DNA of 64,000 nt from Mycolicibacterium sp. J2 (GTDB lineage: Bacteria > Actinomycetota > Actinomycetes > Mycobacteriales > Mycobacteriaceae). The notes under the pieces were generated by a model. That model had not been told where the DNA came from, made no database searches, and saw only the letters and a list, made by a program, of their open reading frames with translations. A program made the translations under genes and the position numbers. Each line of letters opens with the position of its first letter. Positions within the stretch are counted from its first letter, which is position 1. Where the stretch lies: NCBI RefSeq assembly GCF_026240945.1, contig NZ_JAPFPY010000009.1, forward strand, positions 121,438 through 185,437. The letters are read 5' to 3'. Below, in pieces: positions 16,302-26,930 of this stretch.

Positions 16302-19300
16302 GAGCCGCCGCCATGATCGCCTCGTCGACGTCGGCACCGGCCGATTCGGCCTCCGCGATCGCCGTCAGCACGCGCTTGAAGTCACGCGGCATCACCTTCA
16401 CGAACTTCGACTGATGCGCCGGCCAATCGGCCAGAATCCGATGTCCGACAGCGGAATCGGTGGCATCCACATGAGCGCTGATCATCCCGTGCAACCATTC
16501 GAGGTCAGCGTCGTCCAGTGCGTCAAGATCGACCATCTCCCCATTCACGTTGTTGGGCAAGGACTTGTCCGGGTCGTACACGTAGGCGACACCGCCGGAC
16601 ATACCGGCGGCGAAGTTACGACCGGTGCGCCCGAGGATGACGACCTTGCCACCGGTCATGTACTCGCACCCGTGGTCGCCGACACCCTCGACCACGGCGT
16701 GGGCACCGGAGTTACGGACGGCGAACCGCTCGCCCACCACTCCGCGCAGGAACGCCTGCCCGCTGGTGGCGCCGAACAGGATCACGTTGCCGCCGATGAT
16801 GTTGTCCTCGGCGACATAGTCCGCCGGAGCACTGGCCGACGGGCGCACCACCAGGCGGCCGCCCGAAAGGCCCTTGCCCACATAGTCGTTGGCGTCGCCG
16901 CGGACCCGCAGGGTGATACCCCGCGGTACGAACGCACCGAAGCTGTTGCCGGCCGAACCGTCGAACGTGATGTCGATGGTGCCGTCCGGAAGCCCCTCGC
17001 CGCCATAGACCTTCGTGACCTCGTGGCCGAGCATGGTGCCGACCGTTCGGTTCACGTTGGCAATCTTGGTGGTGAAGCTCACCGAGGTGCCGTTGTCGAT
17101 GGCCTCCCGGCACTGGGCGATCAGCTGCTGATCCAGCGCCTTGTCCAACGCATGATCCTGGCTGGACGTGCAGTACAGGTCCTGGTTCATGAACGCCGAC
17201 TCGGGCTCGTGCAACACCGGACTCAGGTCGAGCTTGTGCGCCTTCCAGTGCTCGGCGGCACGCTGGGTGTCCAACGCGCCCACCTGACCGACCATCTCGT
17301 TGACGGTGCGGAAGCCGAGCTTGGCCATCAGCTCACGAACTTCCTCGGCGATGAACAGGAAGAAGTTCTCCACGAATTCCGGCTTGCCGTTGAACCGCTG
17401 CCGCAGCACCGGATTCTGGGTGGCCACGCCCACCGGGCAGGTGTCGAGGTGGCAGACGCGCATCATGATGCAGCCCGAGACCACCAGCGGTGCGGTGGCG
17501 AAACCGAACTCCTCGGCGCCGAGCAACGCAGCGATCACGACGTCGCGGCCCGTCTTGAGCTGGCCGTCCACCTGCACCACGATGCGGTCGCGAAGGCCGT
17601 TGAGCAGCAGCGTCTGCTGCGTCTCGGCCAGGCCCAGCTCCCACGGCGCGCCGGCATGCTTCTGCGAGGTCAGCGGGGTGGCACCGGTGCCACCGTCATG
17701 ACCGGAGATGAGCACCACGTCGGCGTGCGCCTTGGAGACACCGGCCGCAACCGTACCCACACCGTTCTCGGACACCAGTTTCACGTGAATCCGCGCGGAC
17801 GGGTTGGCGTTCTTCAGGTCGTGGATCAGCTGCGCCAGATCCTCGATCGAGTAGATGTCGTGGTGCGGCGGCGGCGAGATCAGGCCTACGCCCGGCGTCG
17901 AGTGCCGCACTTCGGCCACCCACGGATACACCTTGTGCCCCGGAAGCTGGCCGCCCTCACCGGGTTTGGCGCCCTGGGCCATCTTGATCTGGATATCGGT
18001 GCAGTTGGTCAGGTAATGGCTGGTGACACCGAAGCGGGCCGAGGCCACCTGCTTGATGGCGCTGCGGCGCCAGTCGCCATTGGCGTCGCGCTCGAAGCGC
18101 TCGACGTTCTCGCCGCCCTCGCCGGAGTTGGACCGACCACCCAACCGGTTCATCGCGATGGCCAGCGTCTCGTGCGCCTCGGCCGAGATCGAGCCGTAGC
18201 TCATCGCGCCGGTGGAGAAGCGCTTGACGATCTCACTCGCCGGCTCCACCTCGTCCAGCGGGACAGGTTCGCGGACACCCTCTTTGAACTTCAGCAGGCC
18301 GCGCAGCGACGCCATCCGCTCGCTCTGGTCGTCGACCAGCTTGGTGTACTCCTTGAACACCGAGTACTGCCCGGTACGGGTGGAATGCTGGAGTTTGAAC
18401 ACCGTGTCCGGGTTGAACAGGTGGTATTCGCCCTCGCGACGCCACTGGTATTCGCCACCGACTTCGAGCTCGCGGTGCGCCCACTCGTCCGGCCGGTCCA
18501 GGTAGGCCAGCTCGTGCCGGGTGGCCACATCGGCGGCGATATCGTCCAGGTCGATCCCGCCGGTGGGGCAGTGCAATCCGGTGAAGTATTCGTCCAGCAC
18601 GCGCTGGCTGATGCCGACGGCCTGGAACAACTGGGCACCGGTGTAGGACGCCAGGGTGGAGATGCCCATCTTGGACATCACCTTCAGCACACCCTTGCCG
18701 GCCGCCTTGACGTAGTTCGCCTTGGCCTGATCACTGGTCAGACCCGTGATGATGCCGCGGTCGACCATGTCTTCGATGGACTCGAAGGCCATGTACGGGT
18801 TGATCGCGGCCGCACCGAACCCACACAGCATGGCCATGTGGTGCACCTCGCGGGCGTCACCGGACTCGACGACCAGGCCCACCTGGGTACGGGTGCGCTC
18901 CCGGACCAGGTGGTGATGCACCGCGGCGACCGCCAGCAGCGACGGGATGGGTGCCAGCCACTCGTTGGATTCCCGGTCGGAGAGCACGATGATGCGCGCC
19001 CCGTTACGGATGGCCTGCGATACCTTCGCGCGGACCTCTTCCAGGGCGCGCCGCAGCCCGGGGCCACCATCGGCGACCGGATACAGGCAGCCCACCACCG
19101 CGGCCCGCATACCGTGCTTGCGGCCGCGGATCTCGTGGTCGGGGTCGACGTGGATCAGCTTGGACAGCTCGGCGTTGCGCAGGATCGGCTGCGGCAGCAC
19201 GATCTGGCGGCACGAGTTCTCGTCGGGGTTCAGCAGGTCGCCCTCGGGCCCGATGACACCCTCCAGGCTGGTGACCACCTCTTCGCGGATGGCGTCCAGC

Positions 19301-20904
19301 GGCGGGTTGGTGACCTGTGCGAAGAGCTGCTGGAAGTAGTCGTAGAGCATCCGGGGACGCTGCGAGAGCACGGCGATGGGGGTGTCGGTGCCCATCGAGC
19401 CCAGCGCCTCGGCGCCGGTCCGCGCCATGGGCGCCACCAGCAGGTTGAGCTCCTCGTACGTGTAGCCGAAGGCCTGCTGACGCAGCACGACGCGATGGTG
19501 CGGCATCTTGACGTAGTCGCCGGGCGGCAGATCGTCGAGGTGGAACTGCCCGGCATCCAGCCACTCCTGGTACGGGTGCTCGGCGGCCAGCTCGGCCTTG
19601 ATCTCCTCGTCGGAGACGATGCGGCCCTGCGCGGTATCCACCAGGAACATCCGGCCGGGCTGCAGACGCAGCCGTTGCACCACCGTCGACGGGTCCAGGT
19701 CGAGCACGCCGGCCTCCGACGCCATCACGACCAAGCCGTCCTCGGTGACCCAGATCCGCGACGGCCGCAGACCGTTGCGGTCCAGCACCGCGCCGACGAC
19801 GGTGCCGTCGGTGAAGCACACCGAGGCCGGACCGTCCCAGGGCTCCATCAGCGAGCCGTGGTAGCGGTAGAACGCCCGGCGGGCCGGGTCCATGTCCTGG
19901 TTGCGCTCCCACGCCTCGGGAATCATCATCAGCACCGCGTGTGCGATGCTGCGCCCACCCAGGTGCAGCAGCTCCAGGACCTCGTCGAAGCGCGCGGTGT
20001 CCGAGGCCCCCGGGGTACAGACCGGGAAGATCTTGTTCAGGTCGTTGTGGTAACCGAACACGTCGGTGTGGATCAGGGCTTCGCGCGCCCGCATCCAGTT
20101 CTCGTTACCGGTGACCGTATTGATCTCACCGTTGTGCGCCACCCGGCGGAACGGGTGGGCCAGCGGCCAGGACGGGAACGTGTTCGTGGAGAACCGCGAG
20201 TGCACGATGCCCAGCGCGCTGGTCAGGCGCTCGTCCTGCAGATCCAGGTAGAACGCCCGCAGCTGCGGAGTGGTGAGCATGCCCTTGTAGACCAGGGTCT
20301 GCCCGGAAAGGCTTGGGAAGTAGACAGTTTCGCGACCCGGGCCATCCTGGCCGGGGCCCTTGGTGCCCAGCTCGTGCTCGGCGCGCTTGCGGATCACGTA
20401 GGCGCGGCGCTCCAGGTCCATCCCGGAGGCTCCGCCGATGAAGACCTGGCGCAGCGTCGGCATGGCGTCACGGGCCAACGCGCCCAGCGAGGAATCGTCG
20501 GTAGGGACATCGCGCCAGCCGAGCATCGTCAGGCCCTCGGCCTCGACGATCTTCTCGACGGCCTCGCAGGCCAGCTTTGCGTCACGGGCGGACTGGGGCA
20601 GGAACGCGATGCCGGTGACGTAGCTGCCCTCCTCGGGCAGCTCGAAGTCCACCACCGCGCGCAGGAACGCGTCGGGCACCTGCAGCAGGATGCCCGCGCC
20701 GTCGCCGGTGTTGGGCTCAGCTCCGGCGGCACCGCGGTGTTCCAGGTTCAGCAGGGCCGTGATGGCCTTGTCGACGATGTCGCGGCTGCGTCGGCCATGC
20801 ATGTCGGCGACCATGGCCACACCGCATGAATCGTGTTCGTAAGCGGGGTTGTACATACCCCGCGGACGTGAGGAGCCCTGAAAACTCCCGGGCACTGGTC
20901 CCAT
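16294..20904 (-). CDS. gltB: Glutamate synthase (NADPH) large subunit
   Basis: 1536 residues in the standard order. The N-terminal glutaminase starts at the processed catalytic Cys (C27 in HDSCGVAM). A central domain follows, then the FMN-binding synthase barrel with [17 protein letters not shown], the [3Fe-4S] Cys cluster ([12 protein letters not shown]) and a C-terminal GXGXG helix (VKIL/VVLG-type [20 protein letters not shown]). ATG 20904 has AGGTGG upstream at good spacing; ATG 20856 is an alternative nearer the Cys. It forms an operon with gltD, as Rv3859c-Rv3858c, and assimilates ammonia together with glutamine synthetase. Confidence 0.95.
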   Translation of the reverse strand: MGPVPGSFQGSSRPRGMYNPAYEHDSCGVAMVADMHGRRSRDIVDKAITALLNLEHRGAAGAEPNTGDGAGILLQVPDAFLRAVVDFELPEEGSYVTGIAFLPQSARDAKLACEAVEKIVEAEGLTMLGWRDVPTDDSSLGALARDAMPTLRQVFIGGASGMDLERRAYVIRKRAEHELGTKGPGQDGPGRETVYFPSLSGQTLVYKGMLTTPQLRAFYLDLQDERLTSALGIVHSRFSTNTFPSWPLAHPFRRVAHNGEINTVTGNENWMRAREALIHTDVFGYHNDLNKIFPVCTPGASDTARFDEVLELLHLGGRSIAHAVLMMIPEAWERNQDMDPARRAFYRYHGSLMEPWDGPASVCFTDGTVVGAVLDRNGLRPSRIWVTEDGLVVMASEAGVLDLDPSTVVQRLRLQPGRMFLVDTAQGRIVSDEEIKAELAAEHPYQEWLDAGQFHLDDLPPGDYVKMPHHRVVLRQQAFGYTYEELNLLVAPMARTGAEALGSMGTDTPIAVLSQRPRMLYDYFQQLFAQVTNPPLDAIREEVVTSLEGVIGPEGDLLNPDENSCRQIVLPQPILRNAELSKLIHVDPDHEIRGRKHGMRAAVVGCLYPVADGGPGLRRALEEVRAKVSQAIRNGARIIVLSDRESNEWLAPIPSLLAVAAVHHHLVRERTRTQVGLVVESGDAREVHHMAMLCGFGAAAINPYMAFESIEDMVDRGIITGLTSDQAKANYVKAAGKGVLKVMSKMGISTLASYTGAQLFQAVGISQRVLDEYFTGLHCPTGGIDLDDIAADVATRHELAYLDRPDEWAHRELEVGGEYQWRREGEYHLFNPDTVFKLQHSTRTGQYSVFKEYTKLVDDQSERMASLRGLLKFKEGVREPVPLDEVEPASEIVKRFSTGAMSYGSISAEAHETLAIAMNRLGGRSNSGEGGENVERFERDANGDWRRSAIKQVASARFGVTSHYLTNCTDIQIKMAQGAKPGEGGQLPGHKVYPWVAEVRHSTPGVGLISPPPHHDIYSIEDLAQLIHDLKNANPSARIHVKLVSENGVGTVAAGVSKAHADVVLISGHDGGTGATPLTSQKHAGAPWELGLAETQQTLLLNGLRDRIVVQVDGQLKTGRDVVIAALLGAEEFGFATAPLVVSGCIMMRVCHLDTCPVGVATQNPVLRQRFNGKPEFVENFFLFIAEEVRELMAKLGFRTVNEMVGQVGALDTQRAAEHWKAHKLDLSPVLHEPESAFMNQDLYCTSSQDHALDKALDQQLIAQCREAIDNGTSVSFTTKIANVNRTVGTMLGHEVTKVYGGEGLPDGTIDITFDGSAGNSFGAFVPRGITLRVRGDANDYVGKGLSGGRLVVRPSASAPADYVAEDNIIGGNVILFGATSGQAFLRGVVGERFAVRNSGAHAVVEGVGDHGCEYMTGGKVVILGRTGRNFAAGMSGGVAYVYDPDKSLPNNVNGEMVDLDALDDADLEWLHGMISAHVDATDSAVGHRILADWPAHQSKFVKVMPRDFKRVLTAIAEAESAGADVDEAIMAAARG

Positions 20905-21448
20905 CCGGATACCACCTGACCCTTTACTCTCTTACCCGGCTTGCGCGAAGCCGGGTGTGTTGCTGCCTGCTGTGACCAGCGGCATCCGCCGGCGTTCCGG
21001 CCAGGCGATCGCGGTGCCTTTCGTGCAGCATTGAACGACGGCCAGTCCCGCTCGCCTTGAGTTGGGAAAACGATATGACAAGCACTGCCTGACATGCCAA
21101 CTTAGTCAGACCTAACTCAGCTGGTTGGCGACCCGATGCTCGGGGATGCGCCGCCGCCGGCGCGGACTCGTAAGCTCTTGTGGCCGTTACCCTTTCACCC
21201 CCCTGAGGGATACCCTCAGCAACGAGCCGACTGGCCATGGACCCGCATCGCTGTTTGCTGGCATCTGGCATTCACACCTCCAATCAGCTGGAACTATTTC
21301 TGATTCATTTGCTCAAACACTGTTCAGATTCTTAGGCATCGGCACACCCGCGCCAATCACTGACCCCACCCGCAACATCAGTCACACTGTTCGCGGCCGC
21401 TCTGCCCGCCCCGAGCGCCTACCCACCCGTCGTGCCAAGCTGGCGGCA
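20905..21448. promoter_or_regulatory. Upstream region of gltB and of the divergent thioesterase gene
   Basis: A 544-base gap with no convincing gene. A 9-bp hairpin (ACCCGGCTT at 20934-20942, loop GCGCG, AAGCCGGGT at 20948-20956) lies in the presumed gltB leader, about 30 bases from the start codon. A partial dyad around 21101-21118 (TTAGTCAGACCTAA) is a possible operator. The rest shows nothing I can name. Confidence 0.45.
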
Positions 21449-22297
21449 ATGTCTGGTTCAGCGTCTGCTTCAGCAGCCAGCCCCATGACGGGGCCGTTCC
21501 CGCCGCACACCGCCCCCGGCCGGTTCGGCATCGTCAACCTGGCCGCCGCCGCGCAGCGCTGCGCCGCGACCATGCCCGTGGCCGGGTTGCGCAATCCGTT
21601 CACCGGCGCCGCGAGCGTGGCAGCGCTGGCGGTGCTCGTGGACCACATCGCCGGCTTCGCCAACCATCTGCGCCGCCCGGACGGGCACTGGACGGTGTCC
21701 AGCGAGCTGACCATGGAGTTCACCCCCGACGCGCACGCGGTCCTGGCCGCCGACCCGACCACCCCGGTGTTGGCCGAGAGTCGGGCCGTCGGCGCCGCTG
21801 CGGCCACCTCGTTGTCGGTCTGCGACCTCAGTCACCGCGGCATCGCCATCGGGATGGGCACGGTCCGGACGTTCTACATCACCGCCTCGGCGTCGGCGCT
21901 CCCGGACGACGACGGCCCCGGCGCGCCGGCTGCGGTCCCCACCGCGCTCGACGAGTTGATGGCCGTCGAGGTGGGCGAGGCCGGCGGCCCCGGCCCGCTG
22001 CTGGTCCAGCACGCCGAACCGGCGGTGAACAACAGCTTGGGTGCGGTGCATGGCGGCGTGGCCGCCGCAGGGCTGGAACTGGTGGCCGCCGCCGCGCTCA
22101 ATGCAGGTCGGGCCGACCGGCCGCTGCACACCGCGTCGCTGCGGGTCAACTACCTGCGCCCGCTCATATCCGGTGGCCGCGCGCATTACACCGCGACGGC
22201 ATTGCACAGCGGACGCAGCAGCGGCGTGGCCGACGCCCAGGCGTTCGACGCCGAAGGCCGGCCGGCTCTGGCAGGTAGGCTCACCGCGTATCTGTGA
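21449..22297 (+). CDS. PaaI/acyl-CoA thioesterase-like double-hotdog protein
   Basis: 282 residues from ATG 21449; ATG 21485 is also possible. Two hotdog halves are seen. The first has LRNPFTGAASVAALAVLVDHIAG and SSELTMEF; the second has NNSLGAVHGGVAAAGLELVAA and LHTASLRVNYLRPL, the HGG-type PaaI thioesterase pattern. The family cleaves acyl-CoA thioesters. The N-terminus is Ser/Ala-rich without a clear signal peptide. It is divergent from gltB and apparently monocistronic. Confidence 0.75.
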   Translation: MSGSASASAASPMTGPFPPHTAPGRFGIVNLAAAAQRCAATMPVAGLRNPFTGAASVAALAVLVDHIAGFANHLRRPDGHWTVSSELTMEFTPDAHAVLAADPTTPVLAESRAVGAAAATSLSVCDLSHRGIAIGMGTVRTFYITASASALPDDDGPGAPAAVPTALDELMAVEVGEAGGPGPLLVQHAEPAVNNSLGAVHGGVAAAGLELVAAAALNAGRADRPLHTASLRVNYLRPLISGGRAHYTATALHSGRSSGVADAQAFDAEGRPALAGRLTAYL

Positions 22298-22507
22298 CGC
22301 CCCATGGCGATGATCACCGTCGGCATGGCGTATCTTCTGACGGGCCAGACTCCCTATGCCGCCCAGCGTTTCGATCGCGGCAGCGACCCCGAGTCTAGAA
22401 ACCGTCTCTAATCAGCCAAATTTCGGACACATTGTCCTTTGCTGGGTCCAGCGCGCCACTGGGCGTGCGACTCTCGCGATACGGCATATCCAGCAAAGGA
22501 GCTCGTC

Positions 22508-23278
22508 ATGTCAAGACCGACCATGCAACACAGGCTGGCTGCAGAATTCATCGGCACGTTCTGGCTGGTCCTCGGTGGCTGCGGAAGCGCGGTGTTCGCC
22601 GCCAAATTCATCGCCGGCGACGGAACCTCATTGGGCATCGGATTCCTCGGAGTCGCCTTGGCATTCGGCCTCACCGTACTCACCGGGGTGTATGCCTTCG
22701 GCACCATCTCCGGAGGCCACTTCAACCCCGCCGTGACGCTGGGCGCGGCACTGGCCCGACGGGTGGAATGGTCGGCACTGCCGCTGTATTGGGTGGCTCA
22801 GGTGCTCGGCGGTCTGGTGGCAGGAGGTGTCATCTACTTCGTGGCCAGCGGGCAGAGCGGCTGGAGCGCCACGGGCAATATGGCCGCCAACGGTTACGCC
22901 GCTCACTCACCCGGCGGGTTCTCGTTGGTGGCCGTGCTCGTCACCGAGATCGTCTTGACGGCGGTCTTCCTGCTGGTGATTCTCGGGTCCACCGATGACC
23001 GGGCGCCGAAAGGCTTTGCCGGCCTTTCCATCGGCCTCACGCTCACCCTGATCCATCTGATCTCCATCCCCATCTCGAACACATCGGTGAACCCGGCGCG
23101 ATCGACCGCGGTCGCGTTCTTCAACGGCGACGGTGCGCCGGCCCAGTTGTGGGCATTCTGGGTGGCTCCCCTGGTCGGGGCGGCGATCGCCGGCGTGGCC
23201 TATCCGTTCCTGTTCGGTGTGGCCGAACAGCTCGCCGACCGCCCAGACCGCGACGACGCCCTGGAACAAACCCGCTAG
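22508..23278 (+). CDS. aqpZ: Aquaporin Z-type water channel
   Basis: 256 residues from ATG 22508 with AAAGGAG six bases upstream. Six membrane helices and two NPA half-helices are clear ([11 protein letters not shown] and [11 protein letters not shown]). The narrow Phe near the first helix, a His in helix 5 (LIHLISIP) and the Arg after the second NPA give a water-selective filter rather than a glycerol one. M. tuberculosis lacks a close homologue at its equivalent place; fast growers often have one. The stop abuts the convergent glycosylase stop with no spacer. Confidence 0.92.
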   Translation: MSRPTMQHRLAAEFIGTFWLVLGGCGSAVFAAKFIAGDGTSLGIGFLGVALAFGLTVLTGVYAFGTISGGHFNPAVTLGAALARRVEWSALPLYWVAQVLGGLVAGGVIYFVASGQSGWSATGNMAANGYAAHSPGGFSLVAVLVTEIVLTAVFLLVILGSTDDRAPKGFAGLSIGLTLTLIHLISIPISNTSVNPARSTAVAFFNGDGAPAQLWAFWVAPLVGAAIAGVAYPFLFGVAEQLADRPDRDDALEQTR

Positions 23279-24163
23279 CTACAAGGATTTCAGATCGGGA
23301 ATGGCCTGGCGCGCACCGAATCTCGGGTTGCGCGCCAGGCCACTGGCCTCGAGTAGCCGAACCGCACGCTGACGGTGCGGGCGCAGGGGTTCCAGCAGCT
23401 CGACCATGGCGGCATCGTCGATCCGGTAGCCCAACAACGTCATTCCCACCATGTTGGACAGGTGATAGTCCCCCACCGAGATGGCATCGGCATCCCCGAA
23501 CGCGCGCTGCATCGTCTCGGCCGCGGTCCACTCACCTACCCCTGGCATCGACCGGAAGCCCGCCGCGCTGCGGCACCGCTCCAGGGCGTCGGCCCGCTGC
23601 GCACAGCCGACGATGGTGCGGGCCCGGCCCGGATCGATGTTGGCACGGTGGAACTCCCAGGACGGGATACGCCGCCACACCTCTGCGGTGGGCGGAACCC
23701 GCATCCCGGCCGGCGCCGGCCCCGGCGCGGGCGCGCCGAACTTCGTCACCAGCAGGCGCCAGCCACGGAAGGCATCCTTACCGGCCACCCGCTGCTCGAT
23801 GATCGCCGGGATCAGCGCCTCCAGCACCCGGCCGGTGCGACCCAGCCGTAGGTGCGGCACCCGCTCATGGGCCTTGGCGATCGTCGGCTCGACGGGGTGA
23901 AAATCCGAGGCATCGTCGTCGGCGCCGAGCAACGCCGGCAGCCCGTCGAGGAACTCGTCGGCGCCGGGCCCCCATGCCTCGCATTCGGCAACCGTGCGGG
24001 TGCTGCTGATCCGGGCCGTCACGGGTCCGCTGTGCATCAGGCTGGTCCGCCAGATGACGCCGTCCACGACGCGAAAGCACGGGTCCCCGAAGCCACGACG
24101 CAGCGGCGACAACGTCAGCAGCGGGCTGACGGGCCCGGGGAAAGCCACACTGCCGGTGGGCAC
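23279..24163 (-). CDS. HhH-GPD DNA glycosylase (AlkA/3-methyladenine type)
   Basis: 294 residues. The helix-hairpin-helix MPGVGEWTAAETMQRAFGD is followed by the catalytic Asp in ISVGDYHLSN, the order seen in AlkA/Ogg-type glycosylases. The N-terminal part (about 1-100) forms the beta-rich lobe. Such enzymes excise alkylated or oxidised bases by flipping them out. No [4Fe-4S] Cys loop is present, which argues against EndoIII/MutY. The gene is isolated, with a divergent or unrelated neighbour on either side. Confidence 0.82.
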   Translation of the reverse strand: MPTGSVAFPGPVSPLLTLSPLRRGFGDPCFRVVDGVIWRTSLMHSGPVTARISSTRTVAECEAWGPGADEFLDGLPALLGADDDASDFHPVEPTIAKAHERVPHLRLGRTGRVLEALIPAIIEQRVAGKDAFRGWRLLVTKFGAPAPGPAPAGMRVPPTAEVWRRIPSWEFHRANIDPGRARTIVGCAQRADALERCRSAAGFRSMPGVGEWTAAETMQRAFGDADAISVGDYHLSNMVGMTLLGYRIDDAAMVELLEPLRPHRQRAVRLLEASGLARNPRFGARQAIPDLKSL

Positions 24164-24188
24164 CGCACCAGATTACGGGTTTGGCCGA

Positions 24189-24548
24189 TCAGCCCACGAC
24201 GATGTCGGCCTTGTCCGGGTAGAACGCGACCCGACCCGCGATCGCGGCCACCGCCGGATACGGGTCCTCGTACACCCAGATCGCGTCGGGCACTCCGGCC
24301 ACGTCGTAATAGCCTGCCTCACCCTTGTAGGGACAGTAGGTCGCGGTGTCGCTGCGGGTCAGCACGGTGGCGTCGACGTCGGCCATCGGCAGGTACTGGA
24401 CCGCCGGATAACTTGCTTCCTGCAAGGTCACGGCGTTCTGCGAATCGGCGACGACGACGCCGTTCACCCGGACCGTGACGCGCAGGCCGGTGGGTGTGAT
24501 GGTGATGGGGTGCTGCGGACCGGGCTGCAGCACGGGACGTTCACTCAT
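24189..24548 (-). CDS. DUF427 domain protein
   Basis: 119 residues from ATG 24548 (MSERPVLQPG). It has the conserved DUF427 segments VVADSQNAVTLQEASYP, VQYLPMADVD and SDTATYCPYKGEAGYYDV, with the Cys and Tyr residues that mark the family. The small beta-barrel fold is known but no activity is established. The region between it and the divergent SRPBCC gene (24549-24613) should hold promoters for both. Confidence 0.85.
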   Translation of the reverse strand: MSERPVLQPGPQHPITITPTGLRVTVRVNGVVVADSQNAVTLQEASYPAVQYLPMADVDATVLTRSDTATYCPYKGEAGYYDVAGVPDAIWVYEDPYPAVAAIAGRVAFYPDKADIVVG

Positions 24549-24613
24549 AGGGTCAACAACGCATCGCCCCGGGCGTGTGATTCCCGCCACCGGCCGGGTT
24601 TAGCATCATCGCC

Positions 24614-25090
24614 ATGGTTACCACCGGACCGGCCACCGCAGGCGCCGAGGTCAGTATCGCCGCCTCGCCCGAGGCGGTCTACGCCCTGATCACCGACCTG
24701 CCCACGCTCGCCGAACTGGCCGAGGAGACGCACGCGATGGAGTGGGTCAGCGGCCACGCGGTGACCGCCGGGGCGGTGTTCAAGGGGCACAACCGCAATG
24801 GCGCCAAGAAATGGACCACCAAGTGCACGGTCACCGCGGCCGAGCCCGGCCGGACCTTCGCCTTCGACGTCAAGTCCACCGGTATGCCTATCGCGCACTG
24901 GCGTTACGACATCACGGCCGCCGACGGCGGCGGGTGCACCGTGACCGAGCGAACCTGGGATCGCAGGCCCGGCTGGTTCAAACCGCTGGCCGGGCTGGCC
25001 ACCGGTATCTCGGATCGGGATACGGCCAACGCCGAACACATCGTGGCCACCCTGGCGAGGCTGAAGGCCAGGGCCGAGTCCACCGGCTAG
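24614..25090 (+). CDS. SRPBCC (polyketide cyclase/START-like) family protein
   Basis: 158 residues. The helix-grip fold is indicated by VSIAASPEAVYALITDLPTL at the N-terminus, the middle strands KWTTKCTVTAAEPGRTFAFD and the long C-terminal helix. Mycobacteria carry many such proteins, which bind small hydrophobic ligands. No catalytic residue pattern points to a reaction. It is convergent with the GT2 gene 7 bases away. Confidence 0.8.
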   Translation: MVTTGPATAGAEVSIAASPEAVYALITDLPTLAELAEETHAMEWVSGHAVTAGAVFKGHNRNGAKKWTTKCTVTAAEPGRTFAFDVKSTGMPIAHWRYDITAADGGGCTVTERTWDRRPGWFKPLAGLATGISDRDTANAEHIVATLARLKARAESTG

Positions 25091-25097
25091 CGCCGAC

Positions 25098-25817
25098 TCA
25101 ACGGACCACTTCCCACTCCCGGCTGGCCGACCGCTGGAAGAAGAACACCGTGAACGAGTTGGTGAACCATTGCCACAGCAGGCTGGGCCACCCGATCTCG
25201 TGCGCCCGCCGCCCGGTGTGGAACACGGCCAGCCGACCGTCGAAGCGGGTCCGCCCGATGCGGGACAGCCGGCGGAACAGGTCCATATCCTCGGCGGCGA
25301 CCAGCGATTCGTCGAAGCCGTCAACGGCGTGGAAGGCCTCTGCGGTGATCATCTGGAACTCCCCGCCGGACCCGCCGACGCCCAGGATGTTGTTCTGGAA
25401 TCGGAATTGCAGCCCGAGCATCGTGAAAACCCACCGGTCGAACCACGTACTGGCCTCGGGCAGCACCCGGTACTTGACGGTCAACGCCACGAGCTTCGAG
25501 CGCCGCTTGAACTGCTCCAGTGCCATCCCGAAGAACTCGTCGATATCGGGGATCACCACGTCGGCGTCGAGGAACACGTAGAAGTCACCGCGGGCGACCG
25601 CGGCGCCCATGTTTCTGGCCTGCCCGATGGTCTGGCGGGCCGGCAGGTCGTGCACCACGACCCGGTCGGCGTACCGACGACCGATCGCGATGGTGGCATC
25701 GGCGCTGTTGCCGTCGGACACGATGACCTCGTGCTCCCCAGAGAACGAGGTCACGTTGCGTAGGGTCCGCTCCAGCGTCTTCTCTTCATTCAGCGTCGGT
25801 ATGACGAATGAGATCAC
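25098..25817 (-). CDS. Family 2 glycosyltransferase
   Basis: 239 residues from GTG 25817, which follows GGGAGGAGG (plus-strand CCTCCTCCC) at close spacing. The GT-A fold is clear: FVIPTLNEEKTLERTL for nucleotide binding, VSDGNSADAT, and a DxD motif in VFLDADVVIP. The acceptor-side acidic motif is VAAEDMDLFRRL. A hydrophobic C-terminal segment (WQWFTNSFTVFFF) may attach it to the membrane. Donor and acceptor are unknown. Confidence 0.8.
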   Translation of the reverse strand: MISFVIPTLNEEKTLERTLRNVTSFSGEHEVIVSDGNSADATIAIGRRYADRVVVHDLPARQTIGQARNMGAAVARGDFYVFLDADVVIPDIDEFFGMALEQFKRRSKLVALTVKYRVLPEASTWFDRWVFTMLGLQFRFQNNILGVGGSGGEFQMITAEAFHAVDGFDESLVAAEDMDLFRRLSRIGRTRFDGRLAVFHTGRRAHEIGWPSLLWQWFTNSFTVFFFQRSASREWEVVR

Positions 25818-26000
25818 CGCGCCTCCTCCCTCTCGGCACTGATCAAACAGGGAGTTGCTGCCGATTGGCTGTGGCAAAGCGGGCATCGAACTGTGAGTCA
25901 TGCGCACCGCCAGCATGTGACTCAGATCATTAGCTATTGCAACATTTTTCGCTGCTGCGCCCATTCGGGAAACCCAACGGTCAGGGCCCGTGGCAAAGTC

Positions 26001-26867
26001 TCAGAACGCGTAGCGGTGGTACTGCGCCATGTACTTGGTAGCCGGCAGAGCCGACATCGTCCGGGCCATCAATCGCAACGGCAGGGACACCTGCCGGAAA
26101 CTGGCCGTCTCGAAAGGGGACTGCCAGGCCAGCAGTCGCACTCCGGGCACTGCCGCGACGATCTCATCGGGCAGGTTGATCCCCCAATACAGCGTCGCCC
26201 CAGCATTGCGCACCACCGAGTTGGTCCACTGCGCTTTGATGCCCAATCGGCTGAAGGCATCGAATTGCAGTTCGCCGGAAGGGAATCGAGCGACGATGCG
26301 CCGGAGCAGCGCCGTACCGTCGGCCTCGGTGAGGTACATGGTCAGCCCCTCCCCGAGCATGAGGACGGGGCGATCCGTCGGAATGTCAACCAGCCAAGCC
26401 GGATCGGTGACCGAAGCCGGGATCGCCCGATACCGCGCTGCGCTCCCCCCTCGCCCTTCCCCCGTCGCTGCGCTCGCCCCGGGATCGTCCCGGGAGTAGA
26501 GCCGCTCACGCAGCGCGGCGACCTCTGGATAGTCGATGTCGTACCACGACACACCCGGTCCCGGATTGACCCGGAAGAACCGGCTGTCCAGTCCGCAGCC
26601 CAGGTGCAGCACGACCGCCTCGGGGTGGACGGCAAGGAACTGACGGGTCCAATCGTCGAAGTGAGCAGAGCGGGTCGTCACAGCAGGTGACCGGCCGGCC
26701 GTCATCGTCGTGCGGGTCCAGTCGTAGTCGATGCGGTCGACGATCTGCTTGGCCCAGCGATCGTGCAGGATCGAATTCGGTAGGCCGGCGTCGATCGCCT
26801 TGGCGTAGAAGGTGGCGAGCATGGTCTGGGGCGCGCCACGCAGGTCGACCTTGACGTTGTCGGTCAC
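26001..26867 (-). CDS. LCMT-like SAM-dependent methyltransferase
   Basis: 288 residues from GTG 26867. SAM-binding motif LHLGCGLDSRFFRV (about 87-100) and acidic motif WYDIDYPEV match the leucine-carboxyl-methyltransferase superfamily, as does MLGEGLTMYL. Between the RERLYS motif and the ITDPAWL-like motif (SVTDPAWL) is an unusual Gly/Ala/Ser-rich insert encoded at about 26435-26495 by GC-rich repeat DNA. The neighbouring GT2 gene is 183 bases downstream. Substrate unknown. Confidence 0.8.
   Translation of the reverse strand: MTDNVKVDLRGAPQTMLATFYAKAIDAGLPNSILHDRWAKQIVDRIDYDWTRTTMTAGRSPAVTTRSAHFDDWTRQFLAVHPEAVVLHLGCGLDSRFFRVNPGPGVSWYDIDYPEVAALRERLYSRDDPGASAATGEGRGGSAARYRAIPASVTDPAWLVDIPTDRPVLMLGEGLTMYLTEADGTALLRRIVARFPSGELQFDAFSRLGIKAQWTNSVVRNAGATLYWGINLPDEIVAAVPGVRLLAWQSPFETASFRQVSLPLRLMARTMSALPATKYMAQYHRYAF
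26435..26495. repeat. GC-rich repeat DNA inserted in frame in the methyltransferase gene
   Basis: Plus-strand CGCTGCGCTC occurs at 26437-26446 and again at 26471-26480, separated by a pyrimidine-rich run, followed by a small CCCGGGATCGTCCCGGG dyad. The base composition differs from the flanking coding DNA. It adds about 18-20 residues without breaking the frame. Confidence 0.5.
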
Positions 26868-26930
26868 CAACCGAGGCTAACGCCGCCGGTGCCGCACCCC
26901 GGCCGCGCTGAACACCCGCCGGCGTGGTGT

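Noticed and set aside
16270..20829. A 1519-codon plus-strand open frame opposite gltB
   Set aside because: It is the antisense shadow of gltB, which has clear glutamate synthase motifs; the shadow has none.
21098..21120. Iron-box (IdeR-like) dyad TTAGTCAGACCTAAC in the gltB upstream region
   Set aside because: Only about half of the 19 positions fit the IdeR consensus and gltB is not an obvious iron gene; reported only as a partial dyad.
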